From JAIEOG01 sp964611895 (GTDB lineage Bacteria; Bdellovibrionota; FAC87; UBA2466), in assembly GCA_964611895.1 (NCBI GenBank), contig CAZTDN010000004.1:62001-126000 (forward strand): a DNA stretch of 64,000 bases, read 5' to 3'. How positions within the stretch are numbered: the stretch's first letter is position 1; the number at the start of each line of letters is the position of its first letter. The position numbers were made by a program, and so were the translations under genes. Positions 32,340 through 41,154 of this stretch are shown here, in pieces. Under the pieces are notes generated by a model. It searched no databases. It was not told where the DNA came from and was given only the letters and a program-made list of their open reading frames with translations.

Positions 32340-34658
32340 TTAGCTACCCGCGGCTTCAGGAACTTTTTCGCTAAAGCCGCAGTCCTTGTTGGGACACTTG
32401 ATAGATGCCCCGTCTTTTTTAGTATAGCGCTCGGTCAGGAACGGGTGCTGACACTGCGGACAGGGCTTGTCTTTAATGGGCTTGTCCCAGATGGCGTATT
32501 TGCAATCCGGGTATCGGGTGCAACTATAAAAAGCTTTGCCGAAGCGAGTCCTCTTTTGGGAGAGCTCACCCTGCTTGCAATCCGGGCATTGGATTCCCGT
32601 GGTAATCGGCTTGGTTGTCTTGCATCCCGGGTAGGCAGAACACGCCAAAAAACGCCCAAACCGGCCCGTCTTGACGACCATCGGCTCGGAGCAGTTAGGA
32701 CATTTCTCATCGGTAGTTGGGGCAGCCTGAAGCTCGATCTTGCCATCTTCGGCCACTTTGAACTCACCCGTGAATCGACATTCGGGATACCCTTGACAGG
32801 CTATGAACTTTCCATTGCGTCCCCATTTGATCACCAATTTCTTGCTGCATTTGGGACAGTCTAGATCGGTCGGGGTTTCTTCCCGTTTCACGTCCCGCAT
32901 TTTTTCTGCGGCCTGCTTGAGCGTATCTTCAAACGGGGTATAAAAATTCCGAAGGGTCTTCACCCAATCAACATTTCCCTCTTCGATCTGATCGAGCTGA
33001 TCTTCCATCGTGGCCGTAAAGGCAACGTCCACAATGTCCTTGAAGTTTTCAATAAGGAGCTCAGTGACGATGTTCCCGAGGTCTGTCGGAATAAAACGGT
33101 TTTCTATTTTTTCGACATACTTGCGGTCCTGAATGGTCGAAAGAATGGCGGCATAGGTCGAGGGCCGACCGATCCCTTTTTCTTCTAATTCCTTAATCAG
33201 CGAGCTTTCCGAGTACCTCGGCGGCGGTTGGGTCATGTGCTTTTCGCTCGTGACTTTTTTGCAAGACACCGCGGTATCTTGCTGCAAATCCGGCAGACGA
33301 TCCGCAACATCCTCGTCTTTTTCGTCTTCGGACTGCCAAAGCTTCAAGAACCCATCAAACTTCAACACAGATCCATTAGCCCTAAACCCGTAGGTCGTAT
33401 CTCCCTTGGCCTCCAGCTCTACAGCGGTCTGATCGAACACCGCTTGGGACATTTGACAGGCTAAATACCGTTTCCAAATCAAATCATAGAGTTTGAACTG
33501 ATCGGCATCCAGAAAGGGCTTTACTTTTTCCGGTGGAAACTCCGTCGACGTCGGGCGAACAGCTTCATGTGCGTCTTGGGCATTCTTTTTGTTTTTATAT
33601 TCGATGGGCGCTTCGGGCAGGTATTCCTTACCAAACGATTCGAGAATCATTTTCCGAGCATCCACAATAGCGACATCGGAGAGTCGAATCGAATCGGTTC
33701 GCATGTAGGTGATCAAACCCTGCGCACCGGAGTCGCCAATTTCTACGCCCTCATAGAGCTGTTGCGCGAGCATCATGGTTTTTTTTGCACTGAAGTACAG
33801 TCGCTTTGATGCCTCTTGCTGCAGAGTAGAGGTAATGAACGGCGCGTCCGGATTGCGTTTGCGCTGCTTTTTCTGAATGGAGGAAATTTTCCATTTTGCT
33901 TTGGAGGCCCCAGCGACAATTTCGTTAGCCCACTCTTCGGTGTTGACCGTCAAACGGTCGATCTTTTCTTCGCCGACTTTTACCAATCGCCCAACAAATG
34001 CTTTGCCTTCTCCGGTAAGATCCGCAGCGATGCTCCAGTAGGGCTGAGGAATAAAAGCTTTGACCTCTTTTTCCCGCTCTACTACTAGCCGAACGGCCAC
34101 CGATTGCACACGCCCAGCAGAAAGTCCTCGACGCACTTTTGTCCAGAGAATGGGGGATATTTTATACCCGACTAAACGATCTAAAATACGGCGCGCTTGC
34201 TGCGACTCGAAGCGATCTTGATTCAACTCCAGAGGGTTCTCTAGAGCCTTGAGGACAGCGCCCTTGGTGATCTCATGAAATAAAACTCGGGAGACCTTAG
34301 CCTTGGGAAGCTTGAGCATTTCCGCCACGTGCCAAGCGATGGCTTCTCCTTCACGATCCGGATCTGCTGCTAGATAAACGCGGCTGGCTTTCTTAGCCGC
34401 TTCGGTAATTTCGTCTATTACTTTCTGTTTGCCTTTGATGACGTTGTAAGTCGGAGCAAAGTCCTTTTCAACATCGACGCCCAACTCACTCTTGGGCAAA
34501 TCCATTAAATGACCGACACTGGCTTTGACATCAAAACCACGGCCTAGATATTTTTTTAGAGTTTTTGCTTTGGCTGGGGACTCGACAATGATCAGGCCTT
34601 TGCCGGCACTCGACTTCGCAGTGGTGGCTGCGGTTTTTTTAGCTTTGGCCTTTTCCAT
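32340..34658 (-). CDS. topA: DNA topoisomerase I
   Basis: A 772-aa type IA topoisomerase that relaxes negative supercoils. The Toprim domain has IIVESPAKAKTLKKYLG at residues 23-39 and DPDREGEAIAWH around 99-110. The catalytic tyrosine is Y318 in LITYMRTDS. The C-terminus carries four Cys4 zinc-ribbon repeats (beginning CPKCSKKL, CPNCSEPM, CPDCKQGE and CPQCQHPF). The N-terminal 20 residues are a Lys/Ala-rich extension. It follows smg by 9 bases, and dprA-smg-topA is a widely conserved order in proteobacteria. Confidence 0.98.
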   Translation of the reverse strand: MEKAKAKKTAATTAKSSAGKGLIIVESPAKAKTLKKYLGRGFDVKASVGHLMDLPKSELGVDVEKDFAPTYNVIKGKQKVIDEITEAAKKASRVYLAADPDREGEAIAWHVAEMLKLPKAKVSRVLFHEITKGAVLKALENPLELNQDRFESQQARRILDRLVGYKISPILWTKVRRGLSAGRVQSVAVRLVVEREKEVKAFIPQPYWSIAADLTGEGKAFVGRLVKVGEEKIDRLTVNTEEWANEIVAGASKAKWKISSIQKKQRKRNPDAPFITSTLQQEASKRLYFSAKKTMMLAQQLYEGVEIGDSGAQGLITYMRTDSIRLSDVAIVDARKMILESFGKEYLPEAPIEYKNKKNAQDAHEAVRPTSTEFPPEKVKPFLDADQFKLYDLIWKRYLACQMSQAVFDQTAVELEAKGDTTYGFRANGSVLKFDGFLKLWQSEDEKDEDVADRLPDLQQDTAVSCKKVTSEKHMTQPPPRYSESSLIKELEEKGIGRPSTYAAILSTIQDRKYVEKIENRFIPTDLGNIVTELLIENFKDIVDVAFTATMEDQLDQIEEGNVDWVKTLRNFYTPFEDTLKQAAEKMRDVKREETPTDLDCPKCSKKLVIKWGRNGKFIACQGYPECRFTGEFKVAEDGKIELQAAPTTDEKCPNCSEPMVVKTGRFGRFLACSAYPGCKTTKPITTGIQCPDCKQGELSQKRTRFGKAFYSCTRYPDCKYAIWDKPIKDKPCPQCQHPFLTERYTKKDGASIKCPNKDCGFSEKVPEAAGS

Positions 34659-34667
34659 TTGTGATTT

Positions 34668-35129
34668 CTAATTCAACTGGGACTCGGGACCAGACTCTCT
34701 TCCACTTTCGCCTAGGATTTTGTGCTCATAGCCGAAAACAGTTAGGGCCGCAACGGTTTTTATCTCCTTGAGTCCCGCGGGCTCCTCAAGACCCATGGCT
34801 TTGTGGATGATTTCATCCTCGAGCGCGTGATCAATGATCCCGCGGCATTTCAGTTTCCATAGATACCCACGAACGCGACTGGATAGACGAACACACTCCT
34901 CTGAAGTGTAACTACGCAAAACTGGGAGCAATTCACTCCAATAGGGACCCGGTATTTCTAACATGGTCCGCTCAATATGCGAGATTGCGTCCTCTATCTC
35001 ATCTTCAGAAAATCCCTTCTCGGTGAGTTCATCCCAAATTTCTTGGGCGTCATAGAACAGGTCCTTGTTCTCCGTTAGAGATTGAGACAACAGACCCAGG
35101 ATCACAAATGTCTTCTCCCTCACGCTCAT
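34668..35129 (-). CDS. smg: Smg/DUF494 family protein
   Basis: A 153-aa protein. Assignment rests mainly on synteny (dprA-smg-topA) plus a helical N-terminus with the Smg-like pattern DAQEIWDELTEKGFSEDEIE and a C-terminal YLWKLKCRGIIDHALEDEII. The function of Smg is unknown. I take the ATG at 35129; a GTG directly before it is also in frame. The 66-base gap to dprA shows no terminator. Confidence 0.7.
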   Translation of the reverse strand: MSVREKTFVILGLLSQSLTENKDLFYDAQEIWDELTEKGFSEDEIEDAISHIERTMLEIPGPYWSELLPVLRSYTSEECVRLSSRVRGYLWKLKCRGIIDHALEDEIIHKAMGLEEPAGLKEIKTVAALTVFGYEHKILGESGRESGPESQLN

Positions 35130-35195
35130 CACCTTTTTTTCGGGTTATGATTTTATTTTTCTTAAAACTCAAGCATTTGGCAAGTCTTGAGCTGT

Positions 35196-36164
35196 TTACG
35201 CGCCACGGTAGACATAGCGCTGTGGGCCGAGTTCGTACAGCCAACCTTGTTCCACGCCTCTTTCAATGAGATGACGAACCGCCTGAGGATCTGCCTTGAG
35301 TTGCGCTAACAACTCTGCGTACGACGCAACGTCACACCCCTTAAAAACAGTTTTGATTTTTTCTAGATCCTCGCACTTCCAAGATTTCTCCAAACCCGGA
35401 AGCACTCCTGGCCGAAGCTCTTCTGCAATCTGTGTCCATCGAGTCACCAGGCGCGCCCCTTGCTGGATCAGCGCGTGACTGCCCTCAAATCCCTCCTCGT
35501 AAAAAGGACCAGGAACCACGAAAACTTCTCGGTTTTGAGCCACCGCGTGGTGGGCTGTGGTCAACGATCCACTTTTTGCACCGGCTTCAATCACCACCAC
35601 CCCAAGCGCCAATCCGGACAAGATGCGATTGCGCCGGGGAAAATGATACGGCTGAGCTTGAACTCCCACGGGGTACTCGGAGACGAGACACCCTCCTGTA
35701 CGCAGCACATCATTAGAGAGCACGCGATTGCAGGTTGGATAGAGACGATCCAGTCCATGAGCGAGTACGGCGATCGTCGGTTTGCCGGATTGCACGGAAG
35801 TGGCATGTGCGATGGCATCAATGCCCCTTGCAAGCCCGCTAATGAGCGTTGCACCGCCTTCCACCAAGCCTCTAGAAAAACCATGGGCCGCTCGCAAACC
35901 ATAAGCGCTCGGTCTGCGAGCTCCCACCAAAGCTATTGCAGCCCCTTCGTACAAGCTCTCCAGAGTGCCTTTCACAAAAAGCCACGGGGGATAGTCTGCG
36001 ATTTCTTTGAGTAGCACGGGAAAATCGTCGGGAGAAAGCAGATGAACCTTCTCGGACTCACACCAGGAGAGTAAGTGGCGGGACTTCTCTGACAAAGGAA
36101 TGTGGGGATCAACCAGGGGGAAGTACCTATCGTAAACGTGTTCAATCCAGCTCAGACTCTTCAT
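35196..36164 (-). CDS. dprA: DNA-processing protein DprA
   Basis: A 322-aa DprA/Smf protein, which protects incoming single-stranded DNA and loads RecA during transformation. The Rossmann-like core shows VGARRPSAYG, SGLARGIDAIAHATS, HGLDRLYP, FPRRNRILSGLA and EAGAKSGSLTTA, all family hallmarks. A C-terminal winged-helix-like tail (about 255-322) is present. I prefer the ATG at 36164, with AAGG 8 bases upstream, over a GTG 24 bases earlier. No other competence gene is in the window. Confidence 0.95.
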   Translation of the reverse strand: MKSLSWIEHVYDRYFPLVDPHIPLSEKSRHLLSWCESEKVHLLSPDDFPVLLKEIADYPPWLFVKGTLESLYEGAAIALVGARRPSAYGLRAAHGFSRGLVEGGATLISGLARGIDAIAHATSVQSGKPTIAVLAHGLDRLYPTCNRVLSNDVLRTGGCLVSEYPVGVQAQPYHFPRRNRILSGLALGVVVIEAGAKSGSLTTAHHAVAQNREVFVVPGPFYEEGFEGSHALIQQGARLVTRWTQIAEELRPGVLPGLEKSWKCEDLEKIKTVFKGCDVASYAELLAQLKADPQAVRHLIERGVEQGWLYELGPQRYVYRGA

Positions 36165-36238
36165 CTGCAGAGCCTTGCACGAATGCACTGATTGGCGTCA
36201 ATGGGGTTAGGGGAGCGTCGGTGCTCGGGTGCTCTTTT

Positions 36239-37384
36239 TTAGTTCACCAGAATTTCCTGCACTTCACGGTGAGGTAGGGGAGCAGGGTCGGCGAATCGCT
36301 GTGCAGCAACGAGTTTGTCGCCGACGTGCAGCGGCACTTTATTGCGGAGGATCAAACCAATACTAGAAGCGACTCCCACCGAAAGAATCTGGACTTCGCC
36401 TTTGTAGTCAGGGCGGACTTCTTCTGTACTTTTCAAATAGGGATCTTCGTCGACCACCACGCGAAACAAAAAACCTTCTTTCATGCCGTCACTTACCCCT
36501 CGATTGAGCAACACTATGTGCCCTTGGTTAAACGCGGACAGCCCCGAAATCTCTCCCTGCACAATGCTCGCACTCAAATCCCCTGGCGGCAAAAATGTCG
36601 CCAAGGATTTGATCGGTTCTCTAAAAGCGATCAACCTATCCCCACGTTTGATCATGCCCGCATGAGCGACCAATTCGACTTTGGTCTGATCCGCCTCGGT
36701 ATGCAGCGTCTTCACGGTTCCTAGCAGCCGAACCAAAACCCCCAACCGCCCTCGCCCCTCGACAGAATCCCGAACCGTATCTTCCACTCGCACTACAGTA
36801 TAGGTTGTTCCCGGAGCACGGCCGTCGGGAGGAAGTTTGGCGTAGATCTCCGAATGCAACGTAAACCACTCCCAAGGGGTGTACGCCCCGGTGAGTTCGC
36901 CCAGAAGCTCGGATTCTTGAATCACTTCGAACGCCGGGCGGTACTGATTCTTGAATGACAAGTTTACAATCGAATCGTTATCCACATCCGTTGCGTGTCC
37001 CGGCACATTGGGAGTGAGCTTGATCAAGGGGATCTGAGGCCCCGCCGATCCGGAATCGGGTCGATAGAACGCCAGCACTTGCCCCAGGTATAAATCATGT
37101 GGATTACCGATCTCCGGATTCATCGCCCAGAGCTTAGTCCAAAGCTCTGCTTTGCCTACCGTCCGACTCGAAATTCCCCAAAGCGTGTCCCCATTCTCAA
37201 CGGTGTATTTATCGTCTTTTTTACCGGCCAATAGACTGAGCCACTGAGACTCAGACATCGGCCCATGCAAAGAAATCCCCGCCAAAATTTCCTCAGCTCG
37301 ATTGGGGTCGAGCGAATAGCGGTAGGGCCTCGCACTCAGGGCACCGCACAAAAAAAGACAAAGGAGCAAAGTATTCAGCTTCAT
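36239..37384 (-). CDS. LysM-domain exported protein
   Basis: A 381-aa protein with a signal peptide (about 1-18, LFLCGALSA) and a LysM domain at about residues 55-105 (YTVENGDTLWGISSRTVG to YLGQVLAFYRP), expected to bind peptidoglycan. The remainder, about 270 residues, is strand-rich and unrecognised. The start ATG at 37384 has GAGG upstream and follows the TPR lipoprotein stop by 8 bases; a longer in-frame extension would overlap that gene and is not used. The likely role is at the cell wall, together with the lipoprotein encoded upstream. Confidence 0.85.
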   Translation of the reverse strand: MKLNTLLLCLFLCGALSARPYRYSLDPNRAEEILAGISLHGPMSESQWLSLLAGKKDDKYTVENGDTLWGISSRTVGKAELWTKLWAMNPEIGNPHDLYLGQVLAFYRPDSGSAGPQIPLIKLTPNVPGHATDVDNDSIVNLSFKNQYRPAFEVIQESELLGELTGAYTPWEWFTLHSEIYAKLPPDGRAPGTTYTVVRVEDTVRDSVEGRGRLGVLVRLLGTVKTLHTEADQTKVELVAHAGMIKRGDRLIAFREPIKSLATFLPPGDLSASIVQGEISGLSAFNQGHIVLLNRGVSDGMKEGFLFRVVVDEDPYLKSTEEVRPDYKGEVQILSVGVASSIGLILRNKVPLHVGDKLVAAQRFADPAPLPHREVQEILVN

Positions 37385-37392
37385 ACGATCCT

Positions 37393-37965
37393 CTAATTCT
37401 GAGTGGTTCCCAACTCGGCCTGACAACGCGCCAATGCTTGCATGGCCTCGGGGATTTTCGGGCTCTGAGGAAACTGGGCCAAAAGCCGATTGAACGAAAT
37501 CAATGCCAGTCCATATTCCCGACTCTTGAAGTACGACTCCCCAATGAAATACTGCGCTTCGTGCGCCAACGCGTGATCTGGCGCGAGGTTCAAAAATCGC
37601 GTGAACGCTCCCACGGCGGCGTCGTACTTTCCCGCTCTGAGCAGCTCTTTGCCGTGCTCCAACCAGATCAACGACTCGTTCACAGAGCTTGCGATCCACT
37701 CCGATGCCGTTTCCTCCGGTCTCGGCGGAGTCGCTTTCGGGGCACGTAGAGGCTTGAGCACTTTAACCTTCGCTCGCATGATCGGCTGCGTGGGGGTGAG
37801 GCCGAGCTCTTTTTCCATCGCTTCCGTTTCGGAATCTGGAGTCGAGGAAAAGGACAAAAGCTGCGACGGCAAAGTCGATGCAGCCACGCAGCCGCCCACC
37901 CATATTGCTGCTATGCATCCAGCTCTAAAAGAGATTGAGACCCTCACTCGTCTATTGTAACGCAT
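37393..37965 (-). CDS. TPR-containing lipoprotein, CpoB/YbgF-like C-terminus
   Basis: A 190-aa protein with a basic N-terminus, a hydrophobic stretch and a probable lipobox WVGGC near residue 26. The C-terminal 80 residues form two or three tetratricopeptide repeats (GKELLRAGKYDAAVGAFTRF, then FIGESYFKSREYGLALISFN), as in CpoB/YbgF. Residues about 60-95 are Pro/Lys-rich and probably span the periplasm. It starts 47 bases from a divergently transcribed Cys-rich gene and no strong ribosome site is visible. Confidence 0.75.
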   Translation of the reverse strand: MRYNRRVRVSISFRAGCIAAIWVGGCVAASTLPSQLLSFSSTPDSETEAMEKELGLTPTQPIMRAKVKVLKPLRAPKATPPRPEETASEWIASSVNESLIWLEHGKELLRAGKYDAAVGAFTRFLNLAPDHALAHEAQYFIGESYFKSREYGLALISFNRLLAQFPQSPKIPEAMQALARCQAELGTTQN

Positions 37966-38012
37966 TCTAAAAAAAAATTGCCCCTACCGGGTGGATTCGA
38001 TACGTTCCACCC

Positions 38013-38366
38013 ATGGCTTGCGAGACTTGTCAGGGCGGAAAACTCGATTGGTACTACAATACCGCTGACCAAAAATATTATGGAAGCACAGGGTGCGCTA
38101 GCCCAGTCGCAAACTGGGGTTGTACCGACGGCACCGGTTATGCCTGCACGAGCATGTGCGCGGGTTGCGGGGGGCCCTACTTCACCACAAATGGGTCTGC
38201 TGTCGTGAGTTGTTTTACAAACTCCAGTTGCACTACCCCTTGCGTCACGGTGAACGAACTGCCCTTCAGCCGCCAAACGGCTTGGTGGGGGCTCACTGCT
38301 GCTGCCGCCGCTCTTGTGACTTTCTTTGTGGCTCGCAAATTCCGTCTGCGTCGCTTTAGCAAGTAA
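38013..38366 (+). CDS. Cysteine-rich protein with a C-terminal membrane anchor
   Basis: A 117-aa protein with ten cysteines (3, 6, 28, 37, 45, 49, 52, 67, 73, 77), including CETC at the N-terminus, CTSMCAGCGG in the middle and CTTPC before the anchor. One hydrophobic segment follows at about 88-107 (WWGLTAAAAALVTFFVA) and then a basic tail RKFRLRRFSK. There is no N-terminal signal peptide. The positive-inside rule would place the short tail in the cytoplasm and the Cys-rich domain outside. The cysteines could form disulphides or bind metal. No family is recognised, and the ATG lacks an obvious ribosome site. Confidence 0.6.
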   Translation: MACETCQGGKLDWYYNTADQKYYGSTGCASPVANWGCTDGTGYACTSMCAGCGGPYFTTNGSAVVSCFTNSSCTTPCVTVNELPFSRQTAWWGLTAAAAALVTFFVARKFRLRRFSK

Positions 38367-38424
38367 CGAAGTCCTCCTTTCGTCCACTGCGCGTGCTATG
38401 ATTATTCCGCACGCAGGCGAGAAA

Positions 38425-39759
38425 ATGCGAAACGACTCCCAGTGGAAAACCATCTTGAGCGGGGCCGCAGAACTCGGCTATGAAAACGCCGAATTCTATG
38501 TCGAGAGCACCCACACGGCTTCCGTGCGTTATTTTGGACGCACAGACGAAGTGCGCTTCCACCACCGACAGGGCGCGAGCCTGCGAGCCATCCGCAAAGG
38601 CGTCGCACACCGTTTTTTTGCTGACTCGGCCGAACCCGAAACCTGGCTTTCACTGCTGCAAACCCACCCGTATCGCTCGCCCGCTCTGCCCAAAGCCTTC
38701 GCTGAACAAGAGGAACCTGCCCTCCATCCGCCTAAAGAACTGATCGCTGCGACGACGGAACTACTCCAAAAAACTCGCGGTGTTTTTTCCAGCGCCTCGA
38801 CCAAGTGGGCCTACACAGACATCGAAGCCAGTCTCTCTCTAAAGGAATATGCTCTGCTGCGTTGGGATTCCCCCGAAGGAAAACCCGCGTTTGGAAAAGA
38901 AGAGTGCGCAGATTTCAAAGCCCAGTGGAAACCGGAACTCGCCTATTCTTGGGAGCGCTCGCGAGGGTCGATCCAAGGACTCTTGAGTGAGCTGGACTCC
39001 AGTTTTGTCCCCACTGTAAAAGCTTCCTTACAACCTCTCCCGGCTTGGCCCGCACCCCAAGGGCCCCTACCCGTGCTTTGGTCAGCGCGGTCCGTCGCTA
39101 AGCTCCAAATGCATTTGCTCTATGCACTAGAGGGCGATCATGTACTGGATGAGCGCTCTTTTTTAAACACGCACCCTCTTCCGCTTTCATTCAGGTTTGA
39201 CCTCGAAGATCGCCCGCCCGCCTCTGCCCAACAGACGGATCACGAGGGTTCCGTTCGACGCGCGCTTTCTATTTTAAAAGAAGGCCGACCGACCGCTCTT
39301 GCCTGCCATGCTCGCATTGCGCAGGAACTCGAAGTTCACCCCACTGGGCACGGGCGCAGGGAGAGTTTTGACAGCCCCGTCACCACCGGCTTCTGGCATG
39401 CGTTCCTCCAAGCAAAAAACCAAAAGCCTTCGCTCCTCGGAGAAATGACTCGAGGAGTCAGCGTTCGCGACCTAGAGATTGTCGACTTCGATTTAACGAC
39501 AGCGAAAATTCGGCTGCGCCTGACGGATTGTCGGCTAGTCCACCACGGACAAGAGGGAGAACCCATTGAGGAAATGGTTGTCGATACCGATCTAGTTGCC
39601 TTGCTCGAAAGTTTTGTGTCGTTTGACCAAACCCTGGAAACCACAGGCATGGCACAGTCCAAACAACAACAAAAAATCTATACCGAACTCACCGTCCCAG
39701 CAGCCCTTTCGGAGGCATTCCCCTTTCCTGGTTCCGTCCCACCCGATCATTATTGGTGA
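38425..39759 (+). CDS. TldD/PmbA family protein, TldE-like
   Basis: A 444-aa protein that follows the PmbA layout. The N-terminal domain has ELGYENAEFYVEST and GASLRAIRKGVAHRFF. The C-terminal domain has LLYALEGDHVLDERSFL, a conserved DHEG (DDEG in PmbA) and a final GVSVRDLEIVDFDL. The HExxxH zinc motif of TldD is absent, so it resembles the non-catalytic TldE/PmbA partner. TldD-TldE forms a heterodimeric protease that trims small proteins and peptide natural products. No TldD is adjacent. I place the start at the ATG at 38425, which matches the family N-terminus; 38398 is an alternative. Confidence 0.72.
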   Translation: MRNDSQWKTILSGAAELGYENAEFYVESTHTASVRYFGRTDEVRFHHRQGASLRAIRKGVAHRFFADSAEPETWLSLLQTHPYRSPALPKAFAEQEEPALHPPKELIAATTELLQKTRGVFSSASTKWAYTDIEASLSLKEYALLRWDSPEGKPAFGKEECADFKAQWKPELAYSWERSRGSIQGLLSELDSSFVPTVKASLQPLPAWPAPQGPLPVLWSARSVAKLQMHLLYALEGDHVLDERSFLNTHPLPLSFRFDLEDRPPASAQQTDHEGSVRRALSILKEGRPTALACHARIAQELEVHPTGHGRRESFDSPVTTGFWHAFLQAKNQKPSLLGEMTRGVSVRDLEIVDFDLTTAKIRLRLTDCRLVHHGQEGEPIEEMVVDTDLVALLESFVSFDQTLETTGMAQSKQQQKIYTELTVPAALSEAFPFPGSVPPDHYW

Positions 39760-39811
39760 GTGGCCTTTGGGGGTGTTTGCTAGGCGCTCGGTCGCATGCT
39801 ATGACTTCGCA

Positions 39812-40027
39812 GTGTTCCCTATCTTAACCAAAATTGACCAAGCGCTGGAATCCAAAGCCCGCTGCCGTCTGATTGATAAGGTAGGCAAATATTTAAACGG
39901 CACGGTGACCGACTCGTGGGTCCGGCTATCGGGTGGCAAAATCCGAGGCAAGGTGGTTTTTCTCTCGGACGAAAAAGGCACGGTCGAAATCGATGCAAAC
40001 GACATCTTAGATATTCTGATTGAGTAG
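39812..40027 (+). CDS. Small conserved-looking protein of unknown function
   Basis: A 71-aa acidic protein starting at a GTG (FPILTKIDQALESKARCRLI near the start, ending EIDANDILDILIE). A GTG at 39773 is an alternative with a better G-rich upstream region. The frame stays open further upstream inside the PmbA-like gene, but that part is low-quality coding. It ends 9 bases before ald, and the GGGG before the ald ATG suggests co-transcription. Predicted strand-rich fold, no known motif. Confidence 0.5.
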   Translation: MFPILTKIDQALESKARCRLIDKVGKYLNGTVTDSWVRLSGGKIRGKVVFLSDEKGTVEIDANDILDILIE

Positions 40028-40036
40028 GGGGATGAA

Positions 40037-41152
40037 ATGATTATCGGCGTACCAAAAGAGATCAAAAACCGTGAAAATCGCGTCGGGCTGGTTCCAGCCG
40101 GTGCGCGGGCATTCGTGGCCCACGGGCATAAAGTCTTGGTGCAAAAATCCGCGGGGCTTGGAAGCGGAATTCCTGATGAAGCTTACATTGCCGCCGGCGC
40201 TAAAATCGTGGACACCGCAGCCGACGCCTGGGGCGCGGACATGGTAATCAAGGTAAAAGAGCCGCTCCCTGATGAGTTTAGTTATATGCGGCCTAACCAG
40301 ATCCTCTACACCTACTTGCACTTGGCACCCGAACGACGACTCACCGAAGAGCTCATCGAACGCAAAGTTACCGGCATCGCCTACGAAACCATCCAAGAAG
40401 AAGACGGTTCACTCCCCTTGCTTCGTCCCATGAGCGAGGTCGCAGGCCGCATGTCCGCTCAAGTGGGCGCATTTTACTTGCAGAGTAGCTGGGACCAGCA
40501 AAACTCAGGCAAGGGCGTACTTTTGGGAGGCGTCCCAGGGGTAATGCCGGGTAAAGTGACTATTATCGGCGGAGGCGTTTCTGGATCGCATGCTGCCAAG
40601 ATGGCCTTGGGCATGGGTGCCGTGGTCACTATTTTGGATGTGAGTCCGCAGCGTTTGGAGTATTTGGATAATATTTTCAGCGGACGACTTATCACTTTGA
40701 TGTCAAACATCGACAATATTGAAGAAAGCGTTACCAAGGCCGACTTGGTCATTGGAGCTGTTTTAGTTCCCGGCGCAAAAGCGCCGAGTTTGGTCACACG
40801 AAATATGGTCTCAAAAATGGGCCGAGGGTCTGTTATCGTCGATATCGCCGTGGATCAGGGTGGGTGTGTAGAAACCTGCCGCCCTACCTCGCATGAGTCC
40901 CCCACTTTTGTTACCGATGGAGTCATCCATTATTGTGTTACGAATATGCCAGGAGCTGTCGCTCGGACTTCCACCCTTGCTCTGACCAATGTCACCTTGA
41001 AGTACGCATTGAAAATTGCGGACCTCGGCCCGGAGCAAGCGGCGTTGAGCAGCGAGCCCATTCGCAAAGGCTTTAATACTTACAAAGGAAAGCTCGTCTA
41101 TGAACAGGTTGCCATTGCGCATAGCCTGCCCTACGAGCCACTCTCGCTGTAA
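40037..41152 (+). CDS. ald: Alanine dehydrogenase
   Basis: A 371-aa NAD-dependent L-alanine dehydrogenase, the usual length. The N-terminal GVPKEIKNRENRVGLVP contains the substrate-binding arginine, KVKEPLPDE contains the catalytic lysine, and YLHLAPER contains the catalytic histidine. The nucleotide-binding domain has TIIGGGVSGSHAAKMALGMG, and SVIVDIAVDQGGCVET follows. It interconverts alanine and pyruvate plus ammonia. It precedes a glycosyltransferase by 2 bases. Confidence 0.97.
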   Translation: MIIGVPKEIKNRENRVGLVPAGARAFVAHGHKVLVQKSAGLGSGIPDEAYIAAGAKIVDTAADAWGADMVIKVKEPLPDEFSYMRPNQILYTYLHLAPERRLTEELIERKVTGIAYETIQEEDGSLPLLRPMSEVAGRMSAQVGAFYLQSSWDQQNSGKGVLLGGVPGVMPGKVTIIGGGVSGSHAAKMALGMGAVVTILDVSPQRLEYLDNIFSGRLITLMSNIDNIEESVTKADLVIGAVLVPGAKAPSLVTRNMVSKMGRGSVIVDIAVDQGGCVETCRPTSHESPTFVTDGVIHYCVTNMPGAVARTSTLALTNVTLKYALKIADLGPEQAALSSEPIRKGFNTYKGKLVYEQVAIAHSLPYEPLSL

Positions 41153-41154
41153 CC

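Noticed and set aside
32289..32864. 191-codon plus-strand frame antisense to the end of topA
   Set aside because: It mirrors the zinc-ribbon region of topA and begins inside the terminator region; there is no ribosome site.
37385..37699. 105-codon extension of the LysM gene
   Set aside because: It lies within the TPR lipoprotein gene and hides a good signal peptide that starts at 37384.
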